A stretch of 64,000 bases of DNA. Source: Geopseudomonas aromaticivorans. GTDB lineage: Bacteria; Pseudomonadota; Gammaproteobacteria; Pseudomonadales; Pseudomonadaceae. The number at the start of each line of letters is the position of its first letter. The first letter of the stretch is position 1. The stretch covers positions 186,001-250,000 of the forward strand of contig NZ_JAHRGL010000030.1 in assembly GCF_019097855.1 (NCBI RefSeq), given 5' to 3'. This document shows positions 34,363-42,917 of the stretch, piece by piece. The notes below the pieces were generated by a model. That model had not been told where the DNA came from and did no database searches. It was given only the letters and a program-made list of their open reading frames with translations. A program made the translations under genes and the position numbers.

Positions 34363-35778
34363 ATGGCTGTAGTAAAAAGTGCGGATACTTACAAGCTCAC
34401 GAGCGTGTTTTTGGAGGGTGCATCAGACGCTGTTGAGGATATTGGCTGGGCGGCTGAAACAGCCTTTGAAGCGGCGGAGATAGTACGGGGAGGGGAGGGG
34501 GCTGTACAGGTTTCCTCTGGATCTATAACGCTCCAGGAAGAGGGGAGTGACGCCTATGGCGCCTGGAGTACCTCGGGTAGTCTCTCTGGCAGCTATATGA
34601 ATGATCCTGACAATGCAGTCGCCCGTTCCCTGAAACTCTCGTACAGCGATAAAGGGGGTGACGCCGCCTATGGCGAGGTCTGGCAGGAAAATGGCAATGT
34701 TGCTCTGAATCTCGCGTTCAACCCCTATCAGGGGGATGTGGTTAGCCTGTATGGGGGTAGTGATAAGTGGTCGGAGAGTTACTCTTATGACAACAGCTAC
34801 GGCGATGGATCTTCTAGTGAGAGTGGTTCTTTCAGCTTCTCCGGTAACTTGAGTTATCAGTCGGTTTATAATGAATATTATGATTCGTACTATGACGAAT
34901 TCTACGGGTGGTGGGACGTCGCGCTCCTTCCTGGTAGCGTAATCAATAGCGTGAAGTCGTCCGGTAGCGAGGTGTGGGACGAATATAACGAGGATTATGT
35001 TGGTTCCGGGAATATCAAGACATCTCTTGCGCTTACCAGTAATGCCGGTTTCGGGGTTTCTGCAGAGGGCTTCTCGGGCAGTATTGACTCCATCAGTTTT
35101 TCTGCAAAGGGGAACTACTCCTATTATGATCAGGCGTACCTGGTGGACGAGTCCTACAAGGCTACTGGCAGCACTCCAGGCCTGACTGATGCACTGAATC
35201 AGGGTGACTTCGACGCTATCCGTCAGGCACTGTTCTCTGGTAATGACAAACTCACTGCCTCAAACAAGCAGGGCAGCTTCCTGCAGGCCGGGGCCGGCAA
35301 CGACACCATTACTGGCGGCGCTGGCGGCGACTACCTCGATGGCGAGTCGGGCAACGACAGCCTCAAGGGCAGCGCGGGCAACGACGAGTTGCGCGGCGGC
35401 ACTGGTGCCGACAAGCTGCAGGGCGCCGCCGGCAACGACACCTTCGCCTTCGCCGCTGGCGACTCCAATCCGGAGGCCCGCGACACCATCCAGGACTTCA
35501 AGACCGGCCAGGACACCATCAGTTTCGACTTCCTGGCGACCCAGGACGACGTGACCCTGCTGTCGGGCAAGCAGTCCAGCTATAACGCGCTGCTGGTCAA
35601 TGCCGAGGCGGCCTTTGCCGAGGGAGCGATGGTGGTGTTCGGTTATGATGCCAAGTCGGGCTACGTGCTGGTCGACAGCGATGCCGACCAGGCGCTAGAC
35701 ATGGTGATCGCGCTGACCGGCATCAAGAGCAACAGCAAAATCGCCGTTAGCGACTTCAGCTTCGAAGCTCTGGCGTGA
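34363..35778 (+). CDS. RTX-type calcium-binding protein, likely type I secretion substrate
   Basis: A 471-residue acidic protein. The N-terminal 290 residues are rich in Ser, Gly, Tyr and Asp (SSESGSFSFSGNLSYQS) with no known domain. Residues about 307-362 are glycine-aspartate RTX nonapeptides (AGAGNDTITGGAGGDYLDG, SGNDSLKGSAGNDEL), which bind calcium outside the cell. A conserved C-terminal module (FGYDAKSGYVLVDSDAD, ending IAVSDFSFEALA) is the probable uncleaved secretion signal. Absence of a Sec signal and the adjacent ABC/HlyD/TolC genes support type I export. Probably a surface or matrix protein; role unknown. Confidence 0.8.
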   Translation: MAVVKSADTYKLTSVFLEGASDAVEDIGWAAETAFEAAEIVRGGEGAVQVSSGSITLQEEGSDAYGAWSTSGSLSGSYMNDPDNAVARSLKLSYSDKGGDAAYGEVWQENGNVALNLAFNPYQGDVVSLYGGSDKWSESYSYDNSYGDGSSSESGSFSFSGNLSYQSVYNEYYDSYYDEFYGWWDVALLPGSVINSVKSSGSEVWDEYNEDYVGSGNIKTSLALTSNAGFGVSAEGFSGSIDSISFSAKGNYSYYDQAYLVDESYKATGSTPGLTDALNQGDFDAIRQALFSGNDKLTASNKQGSFLQAGAGNDTITGGAGGDYLDGESGNDSLKGSAGNDELRGGTGADKLQGAAGNDTFAFAAGDSNPEARDTIQDFKTGQDTISFDFLATQDDVTLLSGKQSSYNALLVNAEAAFAEGAMVVFGYDAKSGYVLVDSDADQALDMVIALTGIKSNSKIAVSDFSFEALA

Positions 35779-35790
35779 TGCTTCACTGAG

Positions 35791-35849
35791 AAGGCCGCGG
35801 CGCTTGCCGCGGTCCTTCGCTCTCGCCCCGAGTCGCTCCGCTCGGGGCG
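35791..35849 (+). terminator. Two consecutive strong hairpins after the RTX gene
   Basis: The first hairpin pairs CCGCGGC (35795-35801) with GCCGCGG (35806-35812), flanked by AAGG and CCTT. The second pairs CGCCCCGAG (35824-35832) with CTCGGGGCG (35841-35849). Neither has a clear T tract, but a tandem pair this close to a stop codon suggests termination or 3'-end protection between the substrate gene and the exporter genes. Confidence 0.5.
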
Positions 35850-35925
35850 CCTTCCACGATTCATTTGATGCTCCCTGGTATAGCTGCGGCCCCTCGCGGT
35901 TGAGTCTGCGCTAAGTGGACTTCAT

Positions 35926-36174
35926 GTGCGGGGTAGCGGAGAGCACTCGCCGCTCCTTCGCCGAGGCCAGTCTGGAGGCGTTGTTGCTCGGTGCGCAAGC
36001 GCCCTGTGCCGGCGGAGAGCGTTGGTATTCGGGTATGATGCCGCAGCGGGCTACGTGATTGCCGATAGTGATGGAAACCAGGAGGCCGATATGGTGATCA
36101 AGCTGGCCGGTATCAGGAGCGATACCAGGATTGCCGCTACCGATATTGTCTACTCCGTCCCTATCGTCGTTTGA
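35926..36174 (+). pseudogene. Broken C-terminal copy of the RTX protein
   Basis: The frame ending at 36174 encodes VFGYDAAAGYVIADSDGNQ and GIRSDTRIAATDIVYS, a near match to the C-terminal module of the RTX protein (VFGYDAKSGYVLVDSDADQ, GIKSNSKIAVSDFSF). Just upstream the similarity continues in another frame (SLEALLLGAQAPCAGGE against the paralogue's YNALLVNAEAAFAEGA), so the copy carries a frameshift near 36020. No RTX repeats remain. The region 35779-36248 otherwise contains only the hairpins and a C9 run. Confidence 0.7.
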
Positions 36175-36177
36175 GGT

Positions 36178-36186
36178 CCCCCCCCC
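36178..36186 (+). repeat. Nine-C homopolymer
   Basis: Nine consecutive C residues lie just after the broken RTX copy and 62 bases before the exporter ATPase start. It is outside coding sequence on current calls and could vary by slippage. Confidence 0.5.
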
Positions 36187-36248
36187 GGAAGCGGCGTCAG
36201 CCTTGGCGTTGCTTTTTCGTATCTGCAGCAGAGTCGAGTCATGTAAAC

Positions 36249-37973
36249 ATGCCGCACGTCGCCAAATCCGACCTCGAAGCCGCCCTGCTTGCCTGCAGGG
36301 AAAGCTTTCTGTCCGTCGGCTTCTTCAGTCTGTTCGTCAATTTCCTGATGCTCGTGCCTGCCTTCTATATGTTGCAGGTATACGACCGGGTGATCGGTTC
36401 GGGCAGCGAGTCCACGCTGCTGATGTTGACCCTCATCCTGTTGCTGCTGCTCGGCACCATGGGTGCCCTGGAGTGGGTGCGCTCGCGGATCATGGTGCGC
36501 ATCAGTACGCGCCTCGACACCCTGCTCGGTCAGCGGCTGTACGATGCCAGTTTCCGCCAGGCTCTGTATTCAGGGGGGATGAACGCCTCCGCACAGCCGC
36601 TCAGCGATCTGACCGGGCTGCGCCAGTTTCTCACCGGCAACGGCCTGTTCGCATTCTTCGATGCCCCCTGGTTGCCGATCTATCTGGCGGTGATGTTCGT
36701 CTTCCACCCCTGGTTCGGCTGGTTCGGCGTGCTCTGCTCGGCCATGCTGGTGGCGCTGGCCTGGGCCAACGAGCGCCTGACCAATGGCGTGCTGAAGGAG
36801 GCGAACAAGGAGAACCTGGCCGCCACGGCGTTCACCAACAAGAACCTGCGCAACGCCGAGGTGGTGGAGTCGATGGGCATGCTGCCGCAGCTCCGTCGGC
36901 GCTGGCAGGCGAAGAACGACAGGGTGCTGGCCCTGCAGGGGCTTGCCAGCGATCGCGCGGGTACGGTCACGGCGCTGTCCAAGACCTTCCGCCTGCTGGT
37001 CCAGTCGCTGATCCTGGGGCTGGGAGCCTATCTGGCGCTCGAGCAGGAGATCAGTCCCGGTCTGATGATCGCCGGTTCCATTCTACTGGGCCGGGCTCTG
37101 GCGCCGATCGATCTGATGATCGGCGCGTGGAAGGGCTTTTCCTCGGCTCGTTCCCAATACGAGCGCCTGAACGAGCTGCTGGTGAAGGTCGCCGCCGAGC
37201 CCGAGCGCATGTCGCTGCCGGCGCCCAAGGGCGAACTCTCCGCCGAGACGTTGATGGTCACGCCGCCCGGTGCCCAGCAGCCGGTGATCCGCGGGCTCGC
37301 TTTCCGCGTCGCTGCCGGTGAGGCGGTCGGCCTCATCGGCCCGAGCGGAGCGGGCAAGTCGACCCTGGCCCGGGCGCTGCTGGGGATCTGGCCGGCCGCG
37401 CATGGCAAGGTGCGTCTGGACGGCGCCGATATCTTCAGCTGGAAGCGCGCCGAACTGGGGCCGTATATCGGCTATCTGCCGCAGGACATCGAGCTGTTCG
37501 AAGGCAGTGTCGGCGAGAATATCGCCCGCTTTGGCGATCTCGATCCGGTCGCCGTGGTGGAGGCTGCGCGCCTGGCCGGCGTCCACGAGTTGATCCTGCA
37601 GTTGCCGCAGGGCTACGACACCGTGATCGGTGCCAGCGGTGGCGCGCTCTCCGGCGGCCAGCGTCAGCGTATCGGCTTAGCGCGCGCGGTGTACGGCAAG
37701 CCCCGGCTGATCGTGTTGGACGAACCCAACTCGAATCTTGACGACCAGGGCGAGCGTGCCCTGGCGGCCGCTTTGCGCCAGTTGAAGGAGGCCGGTACGA
37801 CCCTGTTCGTGATCTCCCACCGTCCCAGCGTGCTGGCCTCGGTGGACAAGCTGATGGTGTTGCGCGAGGGGACGCTGGCCCTGTTCGGTCCCCGCGACGA
37901 GGTGTGGGCGGAGCTGCAGAAGGCGCAACAACAGGCCGCTGCCGTGCAGCGTAGCGTGGCCGGCAATGTGTGA
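36249..37973 (+). CDS. Type I secretion ABC transporter/permease (AprD/PrtD family)
   Basis: A 574-residue inner-membrane exporter subunit. A membrane domain of six helices (LSVGFFSLFVNFLMLVPAFYML at the start) is followed by an ATPase with Walker A GPSGAGKST at about 364-372, signature LSGGQRQRIGLARAVYG and Walker B LIVLDEPNSNLD. The start fits the PrtD/AprD subgroup, without the N-terminal peptidase or C39-like domain. The ATG at 36249 was chosen to give that usual length; there is no clear ribosome-binding site. It forms an operon with the adaptor and outer-membrane genes. Confidence 0.9.
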   Translation: MPHVAKSDLEAALLACRESFLSVGFFSLFVNFLMLVPAFYMLQVYDRVIGSGSESTLLMLTLILLLLLGTMGALEWVRSRIMVRISTRLDTLLGQRLYDASFRQALYSGGMNASAQPLSDLTGLRQFLTGNGLFAFFDAPWLPIYLAVMFVFHPWFGWFGVLCSAMLVALAWANERLTNGVLKEANKENLAATAFTNKNLRNAEVVESMGMLPQLRRRWQAKNDRVLALQGLASDRAGTVTALSKTFRLLVQSLILGLGAYLALEQEISPGLMIAGSILLGRALAPIDLMIGAWKGFSSARSQYERLNELLVKVAAEPERMSLPAPKGELSAETLMVTPPGAQQPVIRGLAFRVAAGEAVGLIGPSGAGKSTLARALLGIWPAAHGKVRLDGADIFSWKRAELGPYIGYLPQDIELFEGSVGENIARFGDLDPVAVVEAARLAGVHELILQLPQGYDTVIGASGGALSGGQRQRIGLARAVYGKPRLIVLDEPNSNLDDQGERALAAALRQLKEAGTTLFVISHRPSVLASVDKLMVLREGTLALFGPRDEVWAELQKAQQQAAAVQRSVAGNV

Positions 37974-37976
37974 CGG

Positions 37977-39320
37977 ATGGATGTGATGGAAGCAGAAATG
38001 GACAAGACCTTGCCTGCGGTCGGCGCTGAGAAGGCGCTGGTAGTGCCGGTCGACGACCGGCCAATCCGTTGGATCGGTTACGCGATCCTTTTCGTGACCT
38101 TCGGATTGTTCGGCTCGTGGGCGACCCTGGCACAGCTTGACAGCGCCGCTCTGGCGCCGGGCGTAGTGACGGTCAAGGGCTATCGCAAGACCATCCAGCA
38201 CCTGGAAGGCGGCATCGTCAAGGCGCTGCACGTGCGCGACGGCGACATGGTCAAGGCCGGGGATGTGCTGATCGAGCTGGACGGCACCCAGGCGCTGGCC
38301 GAGCAGGAGATGGTGCGCAGCCAGCTGATTGCGGCCCGGGCGCTGGAGGCGCGGTTGCTGGCCGAGCGCGACGATGTGGCGGTGCTGTCCTTTGCGGCGA
38401 CGGATGCCGGCGATCCGCGCGTCGTCGAGGCTCGCGAGGGCGAGCGGCAGATTTTCCGCGCCCGCCGCAACTCCCGGCTGGGCGAGATCGACGTGCTGGA
38501 AAAGCGCGTGGTGCAGCTCAACGAGCAGATCCGCGGTTTCACTGCGGTGATTGCCGGCAAACAGGAGCAGGCCGCCTCCTATCAGGATGAGGTCGGCGAC
38601 CTGAGTGCCTTGCTCAAGGAGGGCTTCGTCGACAAGCAGCGCCTGCGCGAGCAGGAGCGCAGCCTGTCGCGCTTGCGCTCGGAGATCGCCGACCTGCAAT
38701 CCTCGATTGCTCAGGCGCGCCTGCAGATCGGCGAAACCCAGTTGCAGATTCTGCAGTTGAACAAGGATTTCGTCGCCGAAGTAGTGAACAAGCTGGCGGA
38801 AGTGCGGACCCAGGTATTCGATCTGAGCGAGCGCCTCGCCGCGGTCGAGGATCGCGCCAGACGCACCCAGATTCGAGCTCCCGAGTCCGGCATGGTGCTG
38901 GGCATGCAGGTGCATACGGTCGGCGGCGTCATCAGTCCGGGGACGCCGCTGCTGGATATCGTTCCGGCCAGCGAGGATCTGATCGTCGAGGTGCAGATTT
39001 CGCCGATGGACATTGATCGGGTGAGCGTCGGCAAGCTGGCGGATATCCGTTTCAGCGCCTTCAAGAGCGCTACCACGCCGGTGATCGAGGGGCAGCTGAC
39101 CCAGGTGTCGGCCGACCGTCTGGTCAACGAGCAATCGGGGGCGGCGTATTACCTGGGGCGCGTCGCGCTCACCGACAAGGGCCGCAAGGATCTCGGCGCG
39201 CTGCTGCTGGTGCCGGGCATGCCGGCGGAGGTGCTGATCAATACCGGCGAGCGTACGTTGTTGAATTACCTGGTCCAGCCGGCCACCAACGCGTTCGCCC
39301 GTTCGCTGATCGAGGATTGA
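37977..39320 (+). CDS. Type I secretion membrane-fusion protein (HlyD/AprE family)
   Basis: A 447-residue adaptor with one N-terminal transmembrane helix (WIGYAILFVTFGLFGSW, about residues 32-48), a lipoyl-like half-motif (GGIVKALHVRDGDMVKAGDVL), long coiled-coil hairpins (LREQERSLSRLRSEIADL) and the C-terminal beta-barrel (IRAPESGMVLGMQVHTVGG). It bridges the ABC exporter to the TolC-like channel. ATGs at 37977, 37986 and 37998 are all possible starts; the first, three bases after the preceding stop, is given here. Confidence 0.9.
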   Translation: MDVMEAEMDKTLPAVGAEKALVVPVDDRPIRWIGYAILFVTFGLFGSWATLAQLDSAALAPGVVTVKGYRKTIQHLEGGIVKALHVRDGDMVKAGDVLIELDGTQALAEQEMVRSQLIAARALEARLLAERDDVAVLSFAATDAGDPRVVEAREGERQIFRARRNSRLGEIDVLEKRVVQLNEQIRGFTAVIAGKQEQAASYQDEVGDLSALLKEGFVDKQRLREQERSLSRLRSEIADLQSSIAQARLQIGETQLQILQLNKDFVAEVVNKLAEVRTQVFDLSERLAAVEDRARRTQIRAPESGMVLGMQVHTVGGVISPGTPLLDIVPASEDLIVEVQISPMDIDRVSVGKLADIRFSAFKSATTPVIEGQLTQVSADRLVNEQSGAAYYLGRVALTDKGRKDLGALLLVPGMPAEVLINTGERTLLNYLVQPATNAFARSLIED

Positions 39321-39324
39321 TTTC

Positions 39325-40710
39325 GTGCGCCAGCCCCTGACCGCTCTGTTGTTGTTGGTCTGCTCTGCCTTCGGGGGCCATGCCTGCGCCCAGGATCCGG
39401 GCGACGGCCCTGCGGTCGAGCCACCTGCGCAGGCGCTCGAGTTCGAGCGCACGGGAGTCGTCGATCTCTGGCAGTTGTTCCAGGAGGCTGCGCAGGAGGA
39501 TCCCCGCATCCTGGCGGCCCGGGCCCGCAGCCAGAGCGCCGCATGGCGCCAGCGCGAAGCCTACGGTCAGCTGTTGCCGCAAGTCGCCGCCAGTGGCTCG
39601 TATAACCGAACGCTGCAGGAATACGACGTCGCCCGGCGGTTCTACAACGGCGAGCGCTATTCCTTGGGTGTGAGCCAGGTGCTGTACGATCCGGAGGTCT
39701 GGCACAACTACCGGCGTTTCAATGAGCTGGCCCAGCAGCAGGCGGCCGAGTACGAGGCCTCGCTGGAGGAAAGTACGGTCGACCTGGTCGAGCGCTACTT
39801 CATGGCCTTGGCAGCTGAGGATGAGCTGGACCTGGTGGCGGCGGAACTGCGAGCCACCCAGCGCAATCAGGAGCGCATCAACGCGCTGTATGCGCGGCAG
39901 CTGGCGATGGTTACCGACGTGCTGGAAGTTTCGGCACGGGTCGACGGGCTCGCGGCACAGGTGATCGAGGCGCGCAATCGTGTCGAGATCAGCCGCGAAG
40001 CGTTGTCCGAGTTGGTGGGGCGCCCGATCGTCGAGCGACTCAAGCGTATCGGACCGGCTCCGCAGTTCCACATGCCGCCCCAGGACAAGACGTATTGGGT
40101 GACGCTCGCGGCCGAGTCGAATCCGGTCCTGCGTGCACGCCAGAAGGCGGTGGATGCCGCCCAGGCATCCCTGCGCCAGGCCAAGGCCGGTCATTTGCCC
40201 ACCGTCACTCTCAACCTCAACGGCCAGCGCAGCGACATCGGCTACGAGAACAGCATCGCTCCGCGCACCGACACCTATGTGGCCAATCTCGGGGTGCAGA
40301 TCCCGATCTACAGTGGTGGATCGACCAGTGCACGGGTTTCCTCCATGTACGAGGACCTGATGACGGCCGAGCATGAACTCGAGGCGGCCCGTCGCCAGGT
40401 CAGTCGGGAAACCCGTTCGGCCTTCAATGACATGGAGGCCGGCCTGAGCAAGATCTCGGCGTTGCGCAAGGCGCTGGTGTCGGCCGAAAAGTCGCGTACG
40501 GCGGCCGAGCGGGCTTTCGGCCTTGGCGTGATGAACGCGGTAGACGTGCTGGATACGGTCAAGGAGGAGTACGCTGCGCGGCGCGATCTGCTGAAGTCGC
40601 AATACGACTTCATCATGAGCGTCACGGTGCTGCGCCGCTGGAGCGGCACCCTGGCCGCCGACGATGTGCGCCAGGCCAATGCCTGGCTGATCGAGCCGCC
40701 GGTCCGCTGA
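39325..40710 (+). CDS. TolC-family outer-membrane channel of the type I system
   Basis: A 461-residue protein with a Sec signal peptide (LTALLLLVCSAFGGHACAQ) and two repeated outer-membrane efflux domains. WQLFQEAAQEDPRILAAR and the matching second half VTLAAESNPVLRARQKAVDA are the typical TolC/AprF helices. The GTG start lies four bases after the adaptor stop. With the two upstream genes it makes a complete type I secretion machine, whose obvious local cargo is the RTX protein. Confidence 0.9.
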   Translation: MRQPLTALLLLVCSAFGGHACAQDPGDGPAVEPPAQALEFERTGVVDLWQLFQEAAQEDPRILAARARSQSAAWRQREAYGQLLPQVAASGSYNRTLQEYDVARRFYNGERYSLGVSQVLYDPEVWHNYRRFNELAQQQAAEYEASLEESTVDLVERYFMALAAEDELDLVAAELRATQRNQERINALYARQLAMVTDVLEVSARVDGLAAQVIEARNRVEISREALSELVGRPIVERLKRIGPAPQFHMPPQDKTYWVTLAAESNPVLRARQKAVDAAQASLRQAKAGHLPTVTLNLNGQRSDIGYENSIAPRTDTYVANLGVQIPIYSGGSTSARVSSMYEDLMTAEHELEAARRQVSRETRSAFNDMEAGLSKISALRKALVSAEKSRTAAERAFGLGVMNAVDVLDTVKEEYAARRDLLKSQYDFIMSVTVLRRWSGTLAADDVRQANAWLIEPPVR

Positions 40711-40891
40711 TGTGTTACCTGTCCGGGGGATCGTGCGTCAGAAAACCAGTGACACGGCCGTGGCGGTGCATCGGCGCTCGTGCCAACGTCCGGCCTGCCA
40801 TGTAAAATCCCGGCCTTGGTCGTTGAGCCCTAGCTAGCCATCCCTGCCGCAAAACGGGCTGGTGTGATCAGTTTAATTGTGGGAAGCACAG

Positions 40892-41821
40892 ATGATCGGA
40901 ATTAAAAGTATCGCCAGCTACATTCCGGAGGGCCGGATCGACAACATCGCCCAGGCGGCGTCCTTCGATCGCGACGAGGCCTTTGTCGCGAGCAAGATCG
41001 GCACCACCACCCTGTCGGTGAAAGACACTGCCGAGGAAACCTCCGATCTGTGCGCGACCGCCGTGCAGAACCTGCTGGCCAAGAATCCCGGGTTTCGTCT
41101 CGAAGATGTCGACGCTCTGGTGGTGGTCACCCAGAACGGCGATGGCGAAGGCCTGCCGCACACCTCGGCGATCGTCCAGAAGAAGGCCGGGCTGCCGACC
41201 CACGTGGCGTGCTTCGATGTGTCGCTGGGCTGCTCCGGCTATGTCTACGGCCTCTACGTCCTCAAGGGCTTCATGGAAGCCGCCGGCCTGAAGAACGGCA
41301 TCCTGGTCACCTGCGATCCCTACTCGAAGATCATGGATCGCAGCGACCGCATGACCACCCTGCTGTTCGGCGATGCCGCCACCGCCACCTGGCTGGGCGC
41401 CGATCCGGTATGGGAACTGGGGCCGGTACGTTACGGCACCGACGGCAGCGGTGCCGACCACCTGTACGTCAAGGATCGCATCTTCCACATGAACGGTCGC
41501 CAGGTGTTCAACTTCGCCAGCCTGAAGATCATCCCGCACATGCAGGAAGTGCTCGAGCTGGCCGGGCTGTCGCTGGATACGGTGGATGCCTTCTGTCTGC
41601 ATCAGGGCAGTGGGGCGATTGTCGATGCCATTGCCAAGAGACTAGGCGACAACGGTGACAGAGTCGTTAAGGACATGTTCGGTGCCGGCAACACCGTGTC
41701 CTCGACCATTCCCATGCTGCTCGAGCGCTACGCGTTCGACAACTCCCAGTGGAAAAATCTGGTGATGAGTGGCTTCGGCGTCGGCCTGTCGTGGGGTTCG
41801 GCCGTCCTGTTCCGTCGTTGA
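40892..41821 (+). CDS. Ketoacyl-ACP synthase III-like protein (FabH family)
   Basis: A 309-residue thiolase-fold condensing enzyme with the full KAS III triad: C114 in SLGCSGYVYGLY, H237 in CLHQGSGAIVD, and N267 in GAGNTVSSTIPMLL. FabH joins acetyl-CoA to malonyl-ACP, but secondary members make or transfer other acyl groups. It stands alone, away from other fatty-acid genes, between the secretion genes and a reverse-strand cluster, which favours a specialised role. GGAAG lies seven bases before the ATG. A weak -10 (TAAAAT, 40803-40808) is the only promoter hint upstream. Confidence 0.85.
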   Translation: MIGIKSIASYIPEGRIDNIAQAASFDRDEAFVASKIGTTTLSVKDTAEETSDLCATAVQNLLAKNPGFRLEDVDALVVVTQNGDGEGLPHTSAIVQKKAGLPTHVACFDVSLGCSGYVYGLYVLKGFMEAAGLKNGILVTCDPYSKIMDRSDRMTTLLFGDAATATWLGADPVWELGPVRYGTDGSGADHLYVKDRIFHMNGRQVFNFASLKIIPHMQEVLELAGLSLDTVDAFCLHQGSGAIVDAIAKRLGDNGDRVVKDMFGAGNTVSSTIPMLLERYAFDNSQWKNLVMSGFGVGLSWGSAVLFRR

Positions 41822-41886
41822 CCGTTCTTCTGTCTCATTGGGAGAGGGTGGGTTAGGTCGCAGCGCCGTACCCCACCTCGGCCCGC

Positions 41887-42756
41887 CTAGGCGCAGCGCT
41901 TCCGGGTCAGCCAGTCGTCCCAGCTGATCCGCTCCTCGCGCACCAGCCAGCCATCCTGGCCGGCAAAGCCCTCCGACAACCACAGGTTGTCCGTGCAGGC
42001 GGGGCGCAGCGCGCCGTTCTGCAGGGTGAACAGCTCGCCGGCGGGGTTGTCCACGGGCAGCAGATAGAGATCCGGGCTGTGCCGCTCGAGGCGGGCGATC
42101 AGCTGCTGCTCCTCCAGCCGTTCATCGACGTGGAACAGGCTGGGCGCCGGGTGCGTCGGCAGCTCCAGGCGCAACTCGTAGACCAGTTGCAGCGAGGCAG
42201 TGGGCAGATGAACGTAGGCCTGCGGCCGCTCCAGGAGGGGCAGGCGGCCGGCGCGGATCGGTCGGGCGGCACCCGACAGCGGACTGACCTTGAAGTGCGC
42301 GGCCTCGTGGTAGGCAAGGACGTCGCGGTACGGCTGCACCAGCCAGTGCTCGCCGAAGCGTCCGCCGAGCCAGCCGCGTGGCGTTTCCACCAGGCATTCC
42401 TCGGCCACCTCCTGCAGCGCGGTATGCAGCGGCAGGTGCAGTTCGTGGCTCGGCACGTAGCCGGAAATCAGTTTGAGAACCGAGTCGCCGCGATCCGCGC
42501 GTTGCTGGCGCACCAGCAACCAGTAGTCACGCCCCTGCCACTCCAGGGTCAGACGCACCGAAACGCCCAGGTTGGCCAGTTCGACCGTGAAGCGCTGCGG
42601 GTTATCGATCTCCAGCGGGCGCCGACGCTCGAGCATCTGACCGAAGTTGAGGGGCGCGCCGACCGGCTGATAGACCAGGCTCTGCGCGTCGGCCTCGACG
42701 TGTAGCGGTTGGGTCTTGAAGGTGTGCGGATCCTTGCGGGCGAGGATGCTGGGCAT
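41887..42756 (-). CDS. Conserved protein with a degenerate Nudix-like motif
   Basis: A 289-residue protein. ISGYVPSHELHLPLHTALQ followed by EVAEECLVE looks like a Nudix box (G-x5-E...QEVAEEC) but with two extra residues between the halves, so catalysis is unsure. No transmembrane segment. P. aeruginosa has a conserved hypothetical gene of this kind at the same place, next to an aldo-keto reductase and an FAD oxidoreductase, as here. The real function is not known. Confidence 0.7.
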   Translation of the reverse strand: MPSILARKDPHTFKTQPLHVEADAQSLVYQPVGAPLNFGQMLERRRPLEIDNPQRFTVELANLGVSVRLTLEWQGRDYWLLVRQQRADRGDSVLKLISGYVPSHELHLPLHTALQEVAEECLVETPRGWLGGRFGEHWLVQPYRDVLAYHEAAHFKVSPLSGAARPIRAGRLPLLERPQAYVHLPTASLQLVYELRLELPTHPAPSLFHVDERLEEQQLIARLERHSPDLYLLPVDNPAGELFTLQNGALRPACTDNLWLSEGFAGQDGWLVREERISWDDWLTRKRCA

Positions 42757-42917
42757 GGCGACTCCTTCGGGGCTGACGGGGGGGCATTGGCATGATCTGA
42801 TCAGTCCTGGACTCCCTGCCGGGGTAAGGCTCGGGAGTCGGGCTTGGACAGGTTAGCCGAGCCAGACGGAGCTGTCTGTGGGCGGCGGTCAGACGGATTG
42901 TCGCGCCCCGACGGGTG

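Noticed and set aside
37677-39509. A 610-codon reverse open frame opposite the secretion genes
   Set aside because: Antisense to motif-bearing ABC and HlyD genes; a codon-bias artefact.
40780-40808. Promoter before the KAS III-like gene
   Set aside because: TAAAAT is a fair -10, but the putative -35 (GTGCCA) matches poorly, so it is mentioned only in the gene entry.
41822-41886. Bidirectional terminator between the KAS III-like gene and the Nudix-like gene
   Set aside because: GGTGGG and CCCACC can pair, but the stem is imperfect, the loop is large and there is no T tract.
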